60,505 nucleotides of DNA from Myxococcales bacterium. Lineage in GTDB: Bacteria; Myxococcota_A; Polyangia; GCA-2747355. Below the pieces are notes generated by a model. It was not told where the DNA came from, made no database searches, and saw only the letters and a program-made list of their open reading frames with translations. Position 1 is the first letter of the stretch; each line of letters opens with the position of its first letter. Below, one piece after another: positions 25,144-32,788 of the stretch. The stretch lies in the NCBI GenBank assembly GCA_020431405.1, contig JAGQIK010000452.1, forward strand, positions 1 to 60,505, written 5' to 3'. The translations under genes and the position numbers were made by a program.

Positions 25144-26808
25144 ATGAGCACCACACTCAAGAGCCACTCGCTGAGAGCCCGAACCCGCGCTCTGCTGATC
25201 GCGATCCTGCTGGCCTTCGTCAGCTCGAGCGCGTTGGCCGCACCACGCGCGGTCAAAGGCGGTGGGCTGGATGCCAAGGCGAGGACCTTCGCGCGCCAGA
25301 TCAGCCGCGCGCTCAAGGCCCAGAAGTGGCGCGGCGTGAAGATCTACTACCACGCTGACCTCGACGGCGTGCTCACGGCCAAGGCCATGGAGCACTTCCT
25401 GCGCGGTCAGGGCGTCAAGAAGTTCGACTACGAGCACATCCAATACGGCAGCCGCGAGTACGCCATCTCCAAGCCCAAAGACGGCTACATGCCGGTGCTG
25501 GTGGACTTCGCCCACGGCAAGCCGTGGATGGCCGTACACACCGACCATCACTCGTCGCAGGTTGGCTTCAGCAAAAAGACCGCGCGCGCCTACGTCAAGT
25601 CGCCGAGCAATGGCAGCTTCATCGCGGCGCTCACCAAGGGCCTGCTCAACGAGCACGAGGTCTCGGTGTGCGACATGGTCGACGGCGCGCAGTACGCGCA
25701 GCGCGGCTACTGTGCCGCCGATACGCGCCAGACGCAGCTCAACCTCGCCGCCCACAAGGGTGATCGCAAGAAGACCGAGCACCTCGGCCACGTCGTCAAC
25801 TCCAAGCTGCTCGCGATGCGCAACAAGCGCGCGGGCAAAGGCGCGGCCAAGGGCAGCATGCTCAACGAAGTGCTCGCCTCGATGGAGAGCCCGTCGCTGT
25901 CGTCGCTCAACAAGGCCATCGACTCCGCCGTCGATCGCTACCGCGACAACTCGCGCTGGAGCGTTCGTACCCCGCAGGAGCTACACGAGTTCAAATCGAG
26001 CTACGTCGACGCGCTGCGCGCCAAGGTCGTGCCGGCCGGCGTAGAGCGCGTGGTGCAGCTGCGTACCGGCGAGTCGATGCTGCTCGGCAACGTTATCGTG
26101 CAGCACGGCGCGCCGATGCCGGCCGTCACGCTGGGCGGCTACAACCGCTACGCGCCGTTCGAGGTGCACCCCAAGGCGCAGTATCACTGCATCTCCTGGA
26201 ACGTCGGTCTCGTGCAGGTCTCGAAGAACCCGTTCCAGAAGGGGCACAACCCGTATGACCTGGGCAAGCTGATGCTCGGCCCCAGCGGCGTGATCGGAAA
26301 GTGGAAGAAAGAGCTGCGCAACGTCCGCATCACGCTGTCGCGCATGAAGGGCGTGGCCGAGGTCGAGGTCAGCGACGAGGCGCGCAAGGCGGCTAGGAAG
26401 GGCGGCAACAGCGAGCTCGCCGGCGCGGTCGGCTACACCTGGGAAGACTTCCGCTCGCTCTACAAGCAGGGCCAGGTGCGCGGCATCGACTTCAACGACA
26501 AGGCCAAGGTCGCTCGCATCGAGGCGATCATGAAGAAGCAGTTCAACCAGCTGACGCTGGGCGAGATGCGCGAGCTGGGACGCATCAGCGTGAGCGGCTG
26601 GGACGTCATCCATGCCAACTCGGGCGGCCACCGCGACATCACCAACATCTCTGGCCTCAACTTCCTGCCCAAGTCGTTCCGCGGCGGCTACACCGTCTTC
26701 ATGAAGGAAGTGCAGCAGGAAGCGGCGCGCGTGATGATGGACAAGAAGCTCGACAAGCCGACCCGCAGCCGCGCCAGCAACGAGACGACCCCGCCCTCCT
26801 CGAACTAG
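25144..26808 (+). CDS. Exported DHH-family phosphoesterase-like protein
   Basis: A 554-residue protein with a Sec signal peptide (RTRALLIAILLAFVSSSALA, cleavage near residue 33). The mature part has DHH-superfamily metal motifs: H70-A-D72-L-D74-G75 (compare the RecJ DxDGxxS motif), D121 in VDFAHG, the D134-H135-H136 triad in VHTDHHSSQV, and D177/D180. It also has a DHHA1-like GGH (494-496) in ANSGGHRDITN. Known DHH enzymes (RecJ, NrnA, GdpP) hydrolyse DNA, nano-RNA or cyclic dinucleotides in the cytoplasm or as membrane proteins; an exported one is unexpected. The lead is ATG 25144 with AAGGA upstream. Function is inferred from motifs only. The 223-nt region 24921-25143 before it shows nothing notable. 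Confidence 0.75.
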   Translation: MSTTLKSHSLRARTRALLIAILLAFVSSSALAAPRAVKGGGLDAKARTFARQISRALKAQKWRGVKIYYHADLDGVLTAKAMEHFLRGQGVKKFDYEHIQYGSREYAISKPKDGYMPVLVDFAHGKPWMAVHTDHHSSQVGFSKKTARAYVKSPSNGSFIAALTKGLLNEHEVSVCDMVDGAQYAQRGYCAADTRQTQLNLAAHKGDRKKTEHLGHVVNSKLLAMRNKRAGKGAAKGSMLNEVLASMESPSLSSLNKAIDSAVDRYRDNSRWSVRTPQELHEFKSSYVDALRAKVVPAGVERVVQLRTGESMLLGNVIVQHGAPMPAVTLGGYNRYAPFEVHPKAQYHCISWNVGLVQVSKNPFQKGHNPYDLGKLMLGPSGVIGKWKKELRNVRITLSRMKGVAEVEVSDEARKAARKGGNSELAGAVGYTWEDFRSLYKQGQVRGIDFNDKAKVARIEAIMKKQFNQLTLGEMRELGRISVSGWDVIHANSGGHRDITNISGLNFLPKSFRGGYTVFMKEVQQEAARVMMDKKLDKPTRSRASNETTPPSSN

Positions 26809-26829
26809 GCTGCGCGTCATTCAGCCTAG
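26805..26829. terminator. Hairpin between convergent genes
   Basis: CTAGGCTG (26805-26812) and CAGCCTAG (26822-26829) form a perfect 8-bp stem with a 9-nt loop. The left arm contains the TAG stop of the DHH protein gene. It lies between convergent ends of that gene and the ammonium transporter, the place for a bidirectional terminator, but neither side has a T-run. Confidence 0.4.
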
Positions 26830-26854
26830 GCGCGACACACTGCCGCGACGACAG

Positions 26855-28156
26855 CTAGAAGTTGCCGATGTCGTATCCGCGCTCGCCATGAAGTGACTGG
26901 TCCATACCCGCGATCTCGTCCTCTTCCGGCATGCGCATGCCGAGCACCTTGTCGATCAAGAACACCAGCAGCAGCGTCACGAGCGCCGAGGCGATGATGG
27001 CGATGCCCACACCTTTGGCCTGATACCAAAGCTGCGTGGCGATACCGTGCTTGGGTACCTCGCGCATGAAGAAGGTCAGGCCGAGCGCACCGACGATGCC
27101 GGCGACGCCGTGGATTCCGAAGGCGTCGAGCGAGTCGTCGTAGCCGAGCTTGTTTTTGATCTGGATCGCGAGGTAGCAAACGGGCGAGGCGATGAGGCCC
27201 ATCACGATGGCGCCGATGGGTTTGACCACGCCCGCGGCGGGTGTGATCACGACCAGCCCCGCGAGGATGCCCGAGACGATGCCGAGGGCGGTGTATTTGC
27301 GGTGGATGACGCGCTCGATGATCATCCAGCCAAGCCCGCCGGCCGCCGCGGCGATCTGAGTCATGGTCAGCGCCTGCGCGGTGGCGAGGCCGCTGCTGAC
27401 CTGCGAGCCGGCGTTGAAGCCGAACCAGCCAACCCACAAAAGGCCCGCGCCGGTCATCGTCATGACCATGTTGTTGGGGCGCTCGGCGCGCGGATGGCCG
27501 CGGCGGGCGCCGAGGTAGATCGCCGCCACGAGCCCGGCCACGCCGGCGGAGATGTGGATCACCGTGCCGCCGGCGAGATCGATGGCTTCACCGGTGAGCA
27601 TGCCGCCGCCCCAGATCATGTGCGCCAGCGGGCAGTAGACGAGCAGGCTCCAGGCAGCGATGAAGACCAGGTAGGGGCCGAAGCGCACGCGTTCGGCGAA
27701 GGCGCCGGCGATCAGCGCAGGCGTGATGATGGCGAACTTGCCTTGGAACATGGCGAAGACGTACTCGGGGATGCGCCGCGTGTTGTCGAGAATCGCCGTC
27801 CACGCGTTGTCCATCCCCGAGAGGCCGAGCTTCGAGACGTCCCAGCCGATGACGCCGCCCTGCGTGCTGCCAAAGCACAGGGCGTAGCCGATCAGCGGCC
27901 ACAGCACGCCGATGACGGACATCGCCGCGAAGCTGTGCATCATCGTGCCGAGCACGTTCTTGGAGCGCACGAGGCCTCCGTAGAACATGGCTAGCCCGGG
28001 GATCATCAGCAGCACGAGGGCGGTGGAGGTCAGCATCCAGGCCGTCGCGCCCGGGTCCTCGGGCAGAGACATCACGTCGGTCTTGGATGCGGCGAAGGCG
28101 AGGGCGGGGCAGAGCAGCGTGCTCGCCGCCGCGGCGAGCGCAAGCTTGGTACGCAT
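26855..28156 (-). CDS. amtB: Ammonium transporter
   Basis: A 433-residue Amt/MEP/Rh-family channel with a signal-like N-terminus and about 11 TM helices. The twin pore histidines are in LAHMIWGGGML and AFGIHGVAGIVG; DLAGGTVIHISAGVAG carries the conserved Asp, and MIPGLAMFYGGLVRSKN is the family signature. It conducts ammonium across the inner membrane, normally under GlnK control. ATG 28156 is preferred over a TTG at 28165. No glnK is adjacent and no sigma-54 site is evident in the 119-nt upstream gap. Confidence 0.95.
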   Translation of the reverse strand: MRTKLALAAAASTLLCPALAFAASKTDVMSLPEDPGATAWMLTSTALVLLMIPGLAMFYGGLVRSKNVLGTMMHSFAAMSVIGVLWPLIGYALCFGSTQGGVIGWDVSKLGLSGMDNAWTAILDNTRRIPEYVFAMFQGKFAIITPALIAGAFAERVRFGPYLVFIAAWSLLVYCPLAHMIWGGGMLTGEAIDLAGGTVIHISAGVAGLVAAIYLGARRGHPRAERPNNMVMTMTGAGLLWVGWFGFNAGSQVSSGLATAQALTMTQIAAAAGGLGWMIIERVIHRKYTALGIVSGILAGLVVITPAAGVVKPIGAIVMGLIASPVCYLAIQIKNKLGYDDSLDAFGIHGVAGIVGALGLTFFMREVPKHGIATQLWYQAKGVGIAIIASALVTLLLVFLIDKVLGMRMPEEDEIAGMDQSLHGERGYDIGNF

Positions 28157-28275
28157 GGGCCACAACCTTCATCGCTTTTGGGCGTGGACTCAAGAGGGTT
28201 TCGACACGCCGCGTCAAGATGTCACAGCGGGCGTGGGCGTTGACGCGATTTGCAACGCCAGCGGACAATGGATGG

Positions 28276-28674
28276 ATGCTGGAAGTAATCGTCGTCAACG
28301 ACCCGATGATCGGACCCGTTACGCACTCGATCATCTACGTCAGCGATCCCGAGTCGCCCGGCTCCTTCATCAAGATCGACTTCTCGCCCTCGTCAGAGCA
28401 GACAAACGCGCGGCGCGTCGCGCAGGAGATGGTCTCGATGCTGGCCTGGCCGGTGCGCGGTAAGGGCAACCTCGAGCGCGGCTTCCGGCGTCCCTACTCC
28501 AACATCACGCAGGAGATCAGCGTCAGCGAGAGCGTCGTGCGCGATTTCCTGCAGCGCGTCGATTCGGAGAACCACCGCGCACGCTGGAACTGGTACCAGG
28601 CCTACACCAACAACTGCCAGGACCACACGCGCATCATGCTCGGGCACCTCGAGGCTGCGATCGCGGCAGGGTAG
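28276..28674 (+). CDS. Hypothetical protein with NNCQDH motif
   Basis: A 132-residue protein starting at ATG 28276 (MLEVIVVNDPM). The central part alternates charged and hydrophobic residues, and near the C-terminus YTNNCQDHTRIMLG resembles the Asn-Cys-x-x-His context in small papain-like or LRAT/NlpC-like proteins. That is only a local resemblance. No signal peptide is visible. It is divergent from amtB and ends 88 nt from the 3' end of the tmRNA gene. Function is unknown. Confidence 0.5.
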   Translation: MLEVIVVNDPMIGPVTHSIIYVSDPESPGSFIKIDFSPSSEQTNARRVAQEMVSMLAWPVRGKGNLERGFRRPYSNITQEISVSESVVRDFLQRVDSENHRARWNWYQAYTNNCQDHTRIMLGHLEAAIAAG

Positions 28675-28716
28675 GTAGCGGCGGGCGAGGTAGCGGCGGG
28701 CTAGGGTAGCGGCGCC
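28673..28716. repeat. Short GC-rich tandem repeat beside tmRNA
   Basis: AGGTAGCGGCGGGC occurs at 28673-28686 and 28688-28701, followed by a diverged third copy, giving a 15-bp period. It overlaps the stop of the small gene and lies downstream of the tmRNA 3' end. Confidence 0.5.
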
Positions 28717-28762
28717 CTGACTCTCGGCGGCTCTACCGTCGCGGCGTTGACCGTCGCGACGA

Positions 28763-29121
28763 TGGAGGCGCCGAGAATCGAACTCGGGTCCGGAAGCGCT
28801 CCACGAAGGCGTCTACAAGCTTATCCGGTGATTTGGTTTTAGCGGTTCACAGTGCCCACCGGCAGGCCCCGCGCGCCGCGAGTCAGCCAAAAAATCTCGC
28901 GATCGGGTCAGCTGACAACCCCTCACGCACAGCCCGTTCGATGGCGCCCTATCCAGCCGTCACGGGCGGGAGAACCGGTAGGACGCTGGCCTAGTTAGGC
29001 GGCCAGGGCAACCGCGTTGTCGTTCGCAGTTACAAGTTTGCCCGTCTTTTTAAGGAGGAGACGAACATCCCCCGCTTGCAGCCTTCGCTTCGTTCACCCC
29101 CGTCGAAGCCATGTCGCCCCC
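28763..29121 (-). ncRNA. ssrA: Transfer-messenger RNA (tmRNA)
   Basis: A 359-nt minus-strand RNA. The 5' end GGGGGCGACATGGCTTCGAC pairs as a 7-bp acceptor stem with the 3' CGCCTCC, including a G3-U pair, the alanine identity element. The T-arm is CCGAG-TTCGATT-CTCGG. The discriminator A is at 28763 and CCA is not encoded after it. Between them is a reading frame ending in ALAA and TAA. It rescues stalled ribosomes with SmpB, tagging the nascent protein for proteolysis; smpB is not in the window. Length is typical of bacterial tmRNA. Confidence 0.95.
28995..29027 (-). other. tmRNA tag-peptide reading frame
   Basis: Resume codon GCG (29025-29027) followed by codons for NDNAVALAA and TAA (28995-28997), giving the tag ANDNAVALAA. 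It fits the usual AND...ALAA pattern recognised by ClpXP and SspB-type adaptors. The bases GTAACT precede the resume codon. Confidence 0.9.
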
Positions 29122-29170
29122 AGGTTGCCGCCGCGAGCACTTGTCCGCGGCGAGCTGGAAACCATCGCTG

Positions 29171-29199
29171 AAGATGGGCTGCGCGCGCGCAAGTGTCAA
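29171..29199 (-). promoter_or_regulatory. Probable tmRNA promoter
   Basis: On the minus strand, TTGACA (29194-29199) is a perfect -35. CATCTT (29171-29176), a weak -10, follows after 17 bp. It lies about 50 nt upstream of the mature 5' end at 29121, leaving room for a processed leader. Confidence 0.45.
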
Positions 29200-29222
29200 G
29201 CTCGGCCGCCGACGCGTTGGCT

Positions 29223-30017
29223 CTAGCGTCGAAAGGCGATCGACAGGCGCGCGTGATTGCCGTCGCTGTGGCAGTAGTCTTCGACCGCGACCTCGCCGCT
29301 GTCGTTGGGTGGAGGGCGGTAGATGAACAGTTGCAGGTGCGCGTTTTGTGCCACGCCCTTGGCGCCGTCGACGATCTCCTGCACCACCGCGCTCAGGTCG
29401 GGTGCGGTCTGCCAGCCGCTGGAGGGCCAGACGAGCGGGCCGTCGCCCTCGACGCCCCACGGTTGCGATGCCGTGGTCAGCGTGCGGCCGCCGGGCTTTT
29501 GGGGCGAGTCGGCGAGCGACGTCACGCGCGCTGCGTCGCTGGCGCGCTCGCCGAAGATGCTCAGGGTGTGCGCCTGCGGCTGCCACATCCACCCGGCGCG
29601 GGCGTAGAGCTCGAGCTTCGCCGAGACGATCGTCGCGCCGTCTGGGATCGCGCGCGGCAGCGCGAAGCGAAAGAACGAGATCGTCGTGCCGTCGCCCGGG
29701 CCCACGTTGGGGCTGTAGCCGCCCATGTACGTCCAGCAGTTGCGCTCGCCCTGCGGTGCGTAGCCGTTGGTGCCGAAGCTGCCCGAGCCGTCGAGCTCGC
29801 CGTCGTCGAGGTCCGACTGCACGGCCATGTTGAGCACCACCGTGGGCGCGAGCAGGTCATCGCCGCCGCTCTCGAAAGCGGCATCGAGCGCCACCGGCGC
29901 GTCGAAGTCGAGGCGCGGCTGGTCGCTCGCGGCGTCGCCCGCGTCGTCGTCGGGGGCAACGAAACCGACGCGCAGGCAGCTCGCCAGCGGCAGCAGCGCG
30001 AGCAGCACCCAGACCAT
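29223..30017 (-). CDS. Lipoprotein with DNRLRE-like beta domain
   Basis: A 264-residue lipoprotein: hydrophobic leader with lipobox PLASC, then an Asp/Ala-rich linker (APDDDAGDAASDQPRLDFDA). A beta-sandwich-like domain follows (FFRFALPRAIPDGATIVSAK, LELYARA, SAVVQEIVDGAKG), resembling the DNRLRE/disaggregatase-related domain of extracellular proteins. ATG 30017 is chosen; GTG 30026 is an alternative. It is the last gene before the tmRNA promoter region and is preceded 52 nt upstream by the stop of the HEAT/LRR gene. Likely a surface or carbohydrate-associated protein; exact role unknown. Confidence 0.75.
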   Translation of the reverse strand: MVWVLLALLPLASCLRVGFVAPDDDAGDAASDQPRLDFDAPVALDAAFESGGDDLLAPTVVLNMAVQSDLDDGELDGSGSFGTNGYAPQGERNCWTYMGGYSPNVGPGDGTTISFFRFALPRAIPDGATIVSAKLELYARAGWMWQPQAHTLSIFGERASDAARVTSLADSPQKPGGRTLTTASQPWGVEGDGPLVWPSSGWQTAPDLSAVVQEIVDGAKGVAQNAHLQLFIYRPPPNDSGEVAVEDYCHSDGNHARLSIAFRR

Positions 30018-30069
30018 CCGTCCCACGAGATCCGATTATACGAGCGCGCGGGGCGGGCGGCGAGGTGCT

Positions 30070-32751
30070 CTAGCGCTCGCGGCCATCACCAGCTCCGCCG
30101 GCGAGATGCTGGCGCGCAGCGCGGCGCAGCGCGGGGTCGGCGCTCTGTTTCAGCTCGCGCACGTCGTCGGCGGTGGCGAGCGCTCGCGCGCGCTGCGGAT
30201 TGCCGTAGACGAGGTTGAACGCGGCAAGCCGCTGCGAGGCCGGTGCGGCGACGAGCGCCAGCGCGTGCAGCATGCGCGTCAGGCGCTCGGTGGCGTAGCT
30301 CTTGGGCAGCTTGCAGTCGTAGGTCGAGATGTGTCGCAGCGTCTCGATGCCGAAGAGCTGCTCGGGCAGCGTCGCGAGGCTGAGGCAGCTCGAGACACCG
30401 AGCTGGCGCAGCTTGGTCAGGCGCGAAATATCCGGCGGTATCTCGCGCAGCTTGTTGGCGTAGATCGTCAGCAGCTCGAGCTCGGCGAGCTCGCTGAAGA
30501 TCGCCGGGTCGAGCCGCTTCAGGTCGTGATCGTAGAGGATCAGCCAGCGCGTGGTGTGTGGCTTGAGCAGCGCCTCCTCGAGGCTGCGCTGCGGCTGCGC
30601 GAAGGTAACGTGATCGAGCGTCGGCGGCCGCGTGGCTGTGGCCGGCAAGTTGAAAACACCTTCGCTGAACACGACGAGCTCGCGCAGAAAGCGCGCGTCA
30701 GGCGCTTCGAGGAGGCGCGGCGTGATGCGCGCGGAGTGGCCGAAGATGCGGGCGGTGCGGATGAAACCGTTCGCCCAAACGAGCTCGATCTCCTCGGGCG
30801 CGACCCCACCGAGGTGCTCGCGCTCGATCCGCTCGCTGTGCTCGGCGAGGGCGCGCGCGAGCTCGACCTGCAGCTGACGGTCCTGGGGCGCGCGCCGTGC
30901 TCGCTCGCAGAGCACGATCAGGTCGCCGCGTGGATCCTCGCGCTCGAGCAGGTGGTCGGCGTAGACGAGATAGGGCTCTGGCGAGTCGGGGTCGGCGTCG
31001 ATGGCGGCCTGCAGCGCGTCATCGACGCCGCCCGCGCCCTCGCCGAGCGACGCGCTGAAGCGCCCGAGCTGCCGGTCGAGCAGCTCGGCGGCGAGCGCCC
31101 CGCGTGCGCTGGACTGCGCCAGAAAACCGTCCCGCGTGGCGCGCAGCCAGTCGCAGAGCCTGCGCGCGAAGACCTGCGGTGCGGCGTCCACATCGAGCCG
31201 CTCGAGCGCGAGCGCCAGCGGCAGGTAGAACGTGTCGAGGAAGCTGTCGCGTGGCTCGAACCAATGCTCCACTAGGTGATCGCAGAGCGCAGCGCCGTGC
31301 TGCTCGACGTTGCTCGCGAAGTCGCCGACCAGCAGCGCGAGCCGCGCCTGCACTTGCTGGCGGCTGTTCTTCTCGCGCGCCAGCAGCGCTTCGGCTTGCT
31401 GCTGCATGTCGGCGCCGGCGAGGGCGAATGCCAGCAGGCGGTGCCGCTCGCGCGCAGACGACAGGTCGCCGCCTGCCGGCGCGCTGCCGAGGCTGGCCAG
31501 ACCACACAGCGCCAGCGCGTCGCTGGGGTGCGCCGCGATCCGCTCGCGCAGCGCCGGGCGTGCCGCTTCGCCGCCGAGCAGCAGCAGCGCCACGATGTAG
31601 TCTTCACGAAAGTAGATGCCGTTGTCGGCGCTGCAGACGGCGGCGAGCTGAGGCACGACCGCCTCGGCGCCGACGCGCGCCAGCGCGGACGTCACGTCGC
31701 GCCGGATCACGCCCAGCGGCTGCGACTGCTGGTGCGCCTCCCCGCTCGCGTCGATGCGCCGCGAGAGCAGCTCGAAGATCGCGATCAGCGCGTCGGTCTC
31801 GTCGCGCGTCGCCAGCTGGCAAGCCGCCGACAAGACCTCGTGAGGGACGTAGCCGCCTTCGCCGAGATCTTCGAGCGTGGCGGCGAGACGGGCGACGGCC
31901 ATCGCGCTCGCTTCGCGCGCGCCCATACGCACCAGCGCGGCCAGCGCGCTCGACGCGACGCTATCGTGGCCGTAGCCCCACTCGCCGCACTGGTGATAGG
32001 CGTCGGCGTCGTCGGCGAAGGCTTGGTCGTCGGCGAGGCGAATCAGCGCTGGGATCGCCTCGCGCACGCGCAGCGTGCCGCAGTACTCGGCCGCCGCGTT
32101 GCGCGTGGTGGCCGAGGGGCTGTCGAGCTTGGGCAGCACGTGCACCGCCACGTCTGCGACGTTTCGCTCGCCGAGCAGGCCGATCACGCGCGCGCCGGCC
32201 TGCTCGTGCTCGACCAACGCCCGCGCCACGCGCAGCACGAACGGCTCGTCGACCTCAGCCGCGTCGAGCGCCACCAGCGCGTGCTCGCGCACGATGACCG
32301 GCGCCTCCGACGCGGCGATTCGTCGCAGCTCGTCCCAGACCCTCTCGAGCCCCTGGCGCACGCGCGCCGCCTCGGCGCGTGACGTCTCGCAGCCGAGGGA
32401 GAAGAACTGCGTGGCGAAGATCGGAAAGAAGCGCGTCGCCGCACAGGCCACCGCCGCGGCGCTGTCAGCCAGCAGAGCGTGCAGCGGCTCGAAGCATCGC
32501 TCGTAGAGCCCCGCGACGACGTCGCGATACCAGTGCCACTGCTCGCGCGTGATCCAGTAGTCGCACTCGTTGCGTACCGCGGCGGCGCTGCAGGGAACGG
32601 CGTGCGCCAGCCCAGCGCCGCGCGCGCGCTCGGCGGCGTCAGGCGACGCGAGCAGCGCTTCGATCTCGGAGACGACCTGCGGCGCCGCCACCGAGCCGAG
32701 AGACTCGTGGATGAAGCCGCCTTCGTCGTCGTAGGCCGAGAGCATGCTCAT
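30070..32751 (-). CDS. HEAT-repeat/TIGR02996/LRR multidomain protein
   Basis: An 893-residue protein without a signal peptide. Residues ~50-520 are HEAT-like helical repeats (for instance TRNAAAEYCGTLRVREAIPA and SSALAALVRMGAREAS). Near residue 575-625, AAIDADPDSPEPYLVYADHL with EDPRGDLI is the TIGR02996 domain of myxobacteria and planctomycetes, whose function is not known. Residues ~690-830 are leucine-rich repeats (LAELELLTIYANKLREIPPD, LTKLRQLGVSS). It is probably a protein-protein interaction scaffold in the cytoplasm; partners are unknown. ATG 32751 is the first Met. Confidence 0.82.
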   Translation of the reverse strand: MSMLSAYDDEGGFIHESLGSVAAPQVVSEIEALLASPDAAERARGAGLAHAVPCSAAAVRNECDYWITREQWHWYRDVVAGLYERCFEPLHALLADSAAAVACAATRFFPIFATQFFSLGCETSRAEAARVRQGLERVWDELRRIAASEAPVIVREHALVALDAAEVDEPFVLRVARALVEHEQAGARVIGLLGERNVADVAVHVLPKLDSPSATTRNAAAEYCGTLRVREAIPALIRLADDQAFADDADAYHQCGEWGYGHDSVASSALAALVRMGAREASAMAVARLAATLEDLGEGGYVPHEVLSAACQLATRDETDALIAIFELLSRRIDASGEAHQQSQPLGVIRRDVTSALARVGAEAVVPQLAAVCSADNGIYFREDYIVALLLLGGEAARPALRERIAAHPSDALALCGLASLGSAPAGGDLSSARERHRLLAFALAGADMQQQAEALLAREKNSRQQVQARLALLVGDFASNVEQHGAALCDHLVEHWFEPRDSFLDTFYLPLALALERLDVDAAPQVFARRLCDWLRATRDGFLAQSSARGALAAELLDRQLGRFSASLGEGAGGVDDALQAAIDADPDSPEPYLVYADHLLEREDPRGDLIVLCERARRAPQDRQLQVELARALAEHSERIEREHLGGVAPEEIELVWANGFIRTARIFGHSARITPRLLEAPDARFLRELVVFSEGVFNLPATATRPPTLDHVTFAQPQRSLEEALLKPHTTRWLILYDHDLKRLDPAIFSELAELELLTIYANKLREIPPDISRLTKLRQLGVSSCLSLATLPEQLFGIETLRHISTYDCKLPKSYATERLTRMLHALALVAAPASQRLAAFNLVYGNPQRARALATADDVRELKQSADPALRRAARQHLAGGAGDGRER

Positions 32752-32788
32752 CGCTGACGCGTGCCCCGGCCGGGGTAGGGTGCGAGCG

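Noticed and set aside
28157-28275. Sigma-54 promoter for amtB
   Set aside because: TGGC and TTGC-like elements occur but not with the -24/-12 spacing required.
28763-28795. A separate tRNA gene from the TTCGATT arm
   Set aside because: The arm belongs to the tRNA-like domain of tmRNA, and no anticodon arm of a normal tRNA is present.
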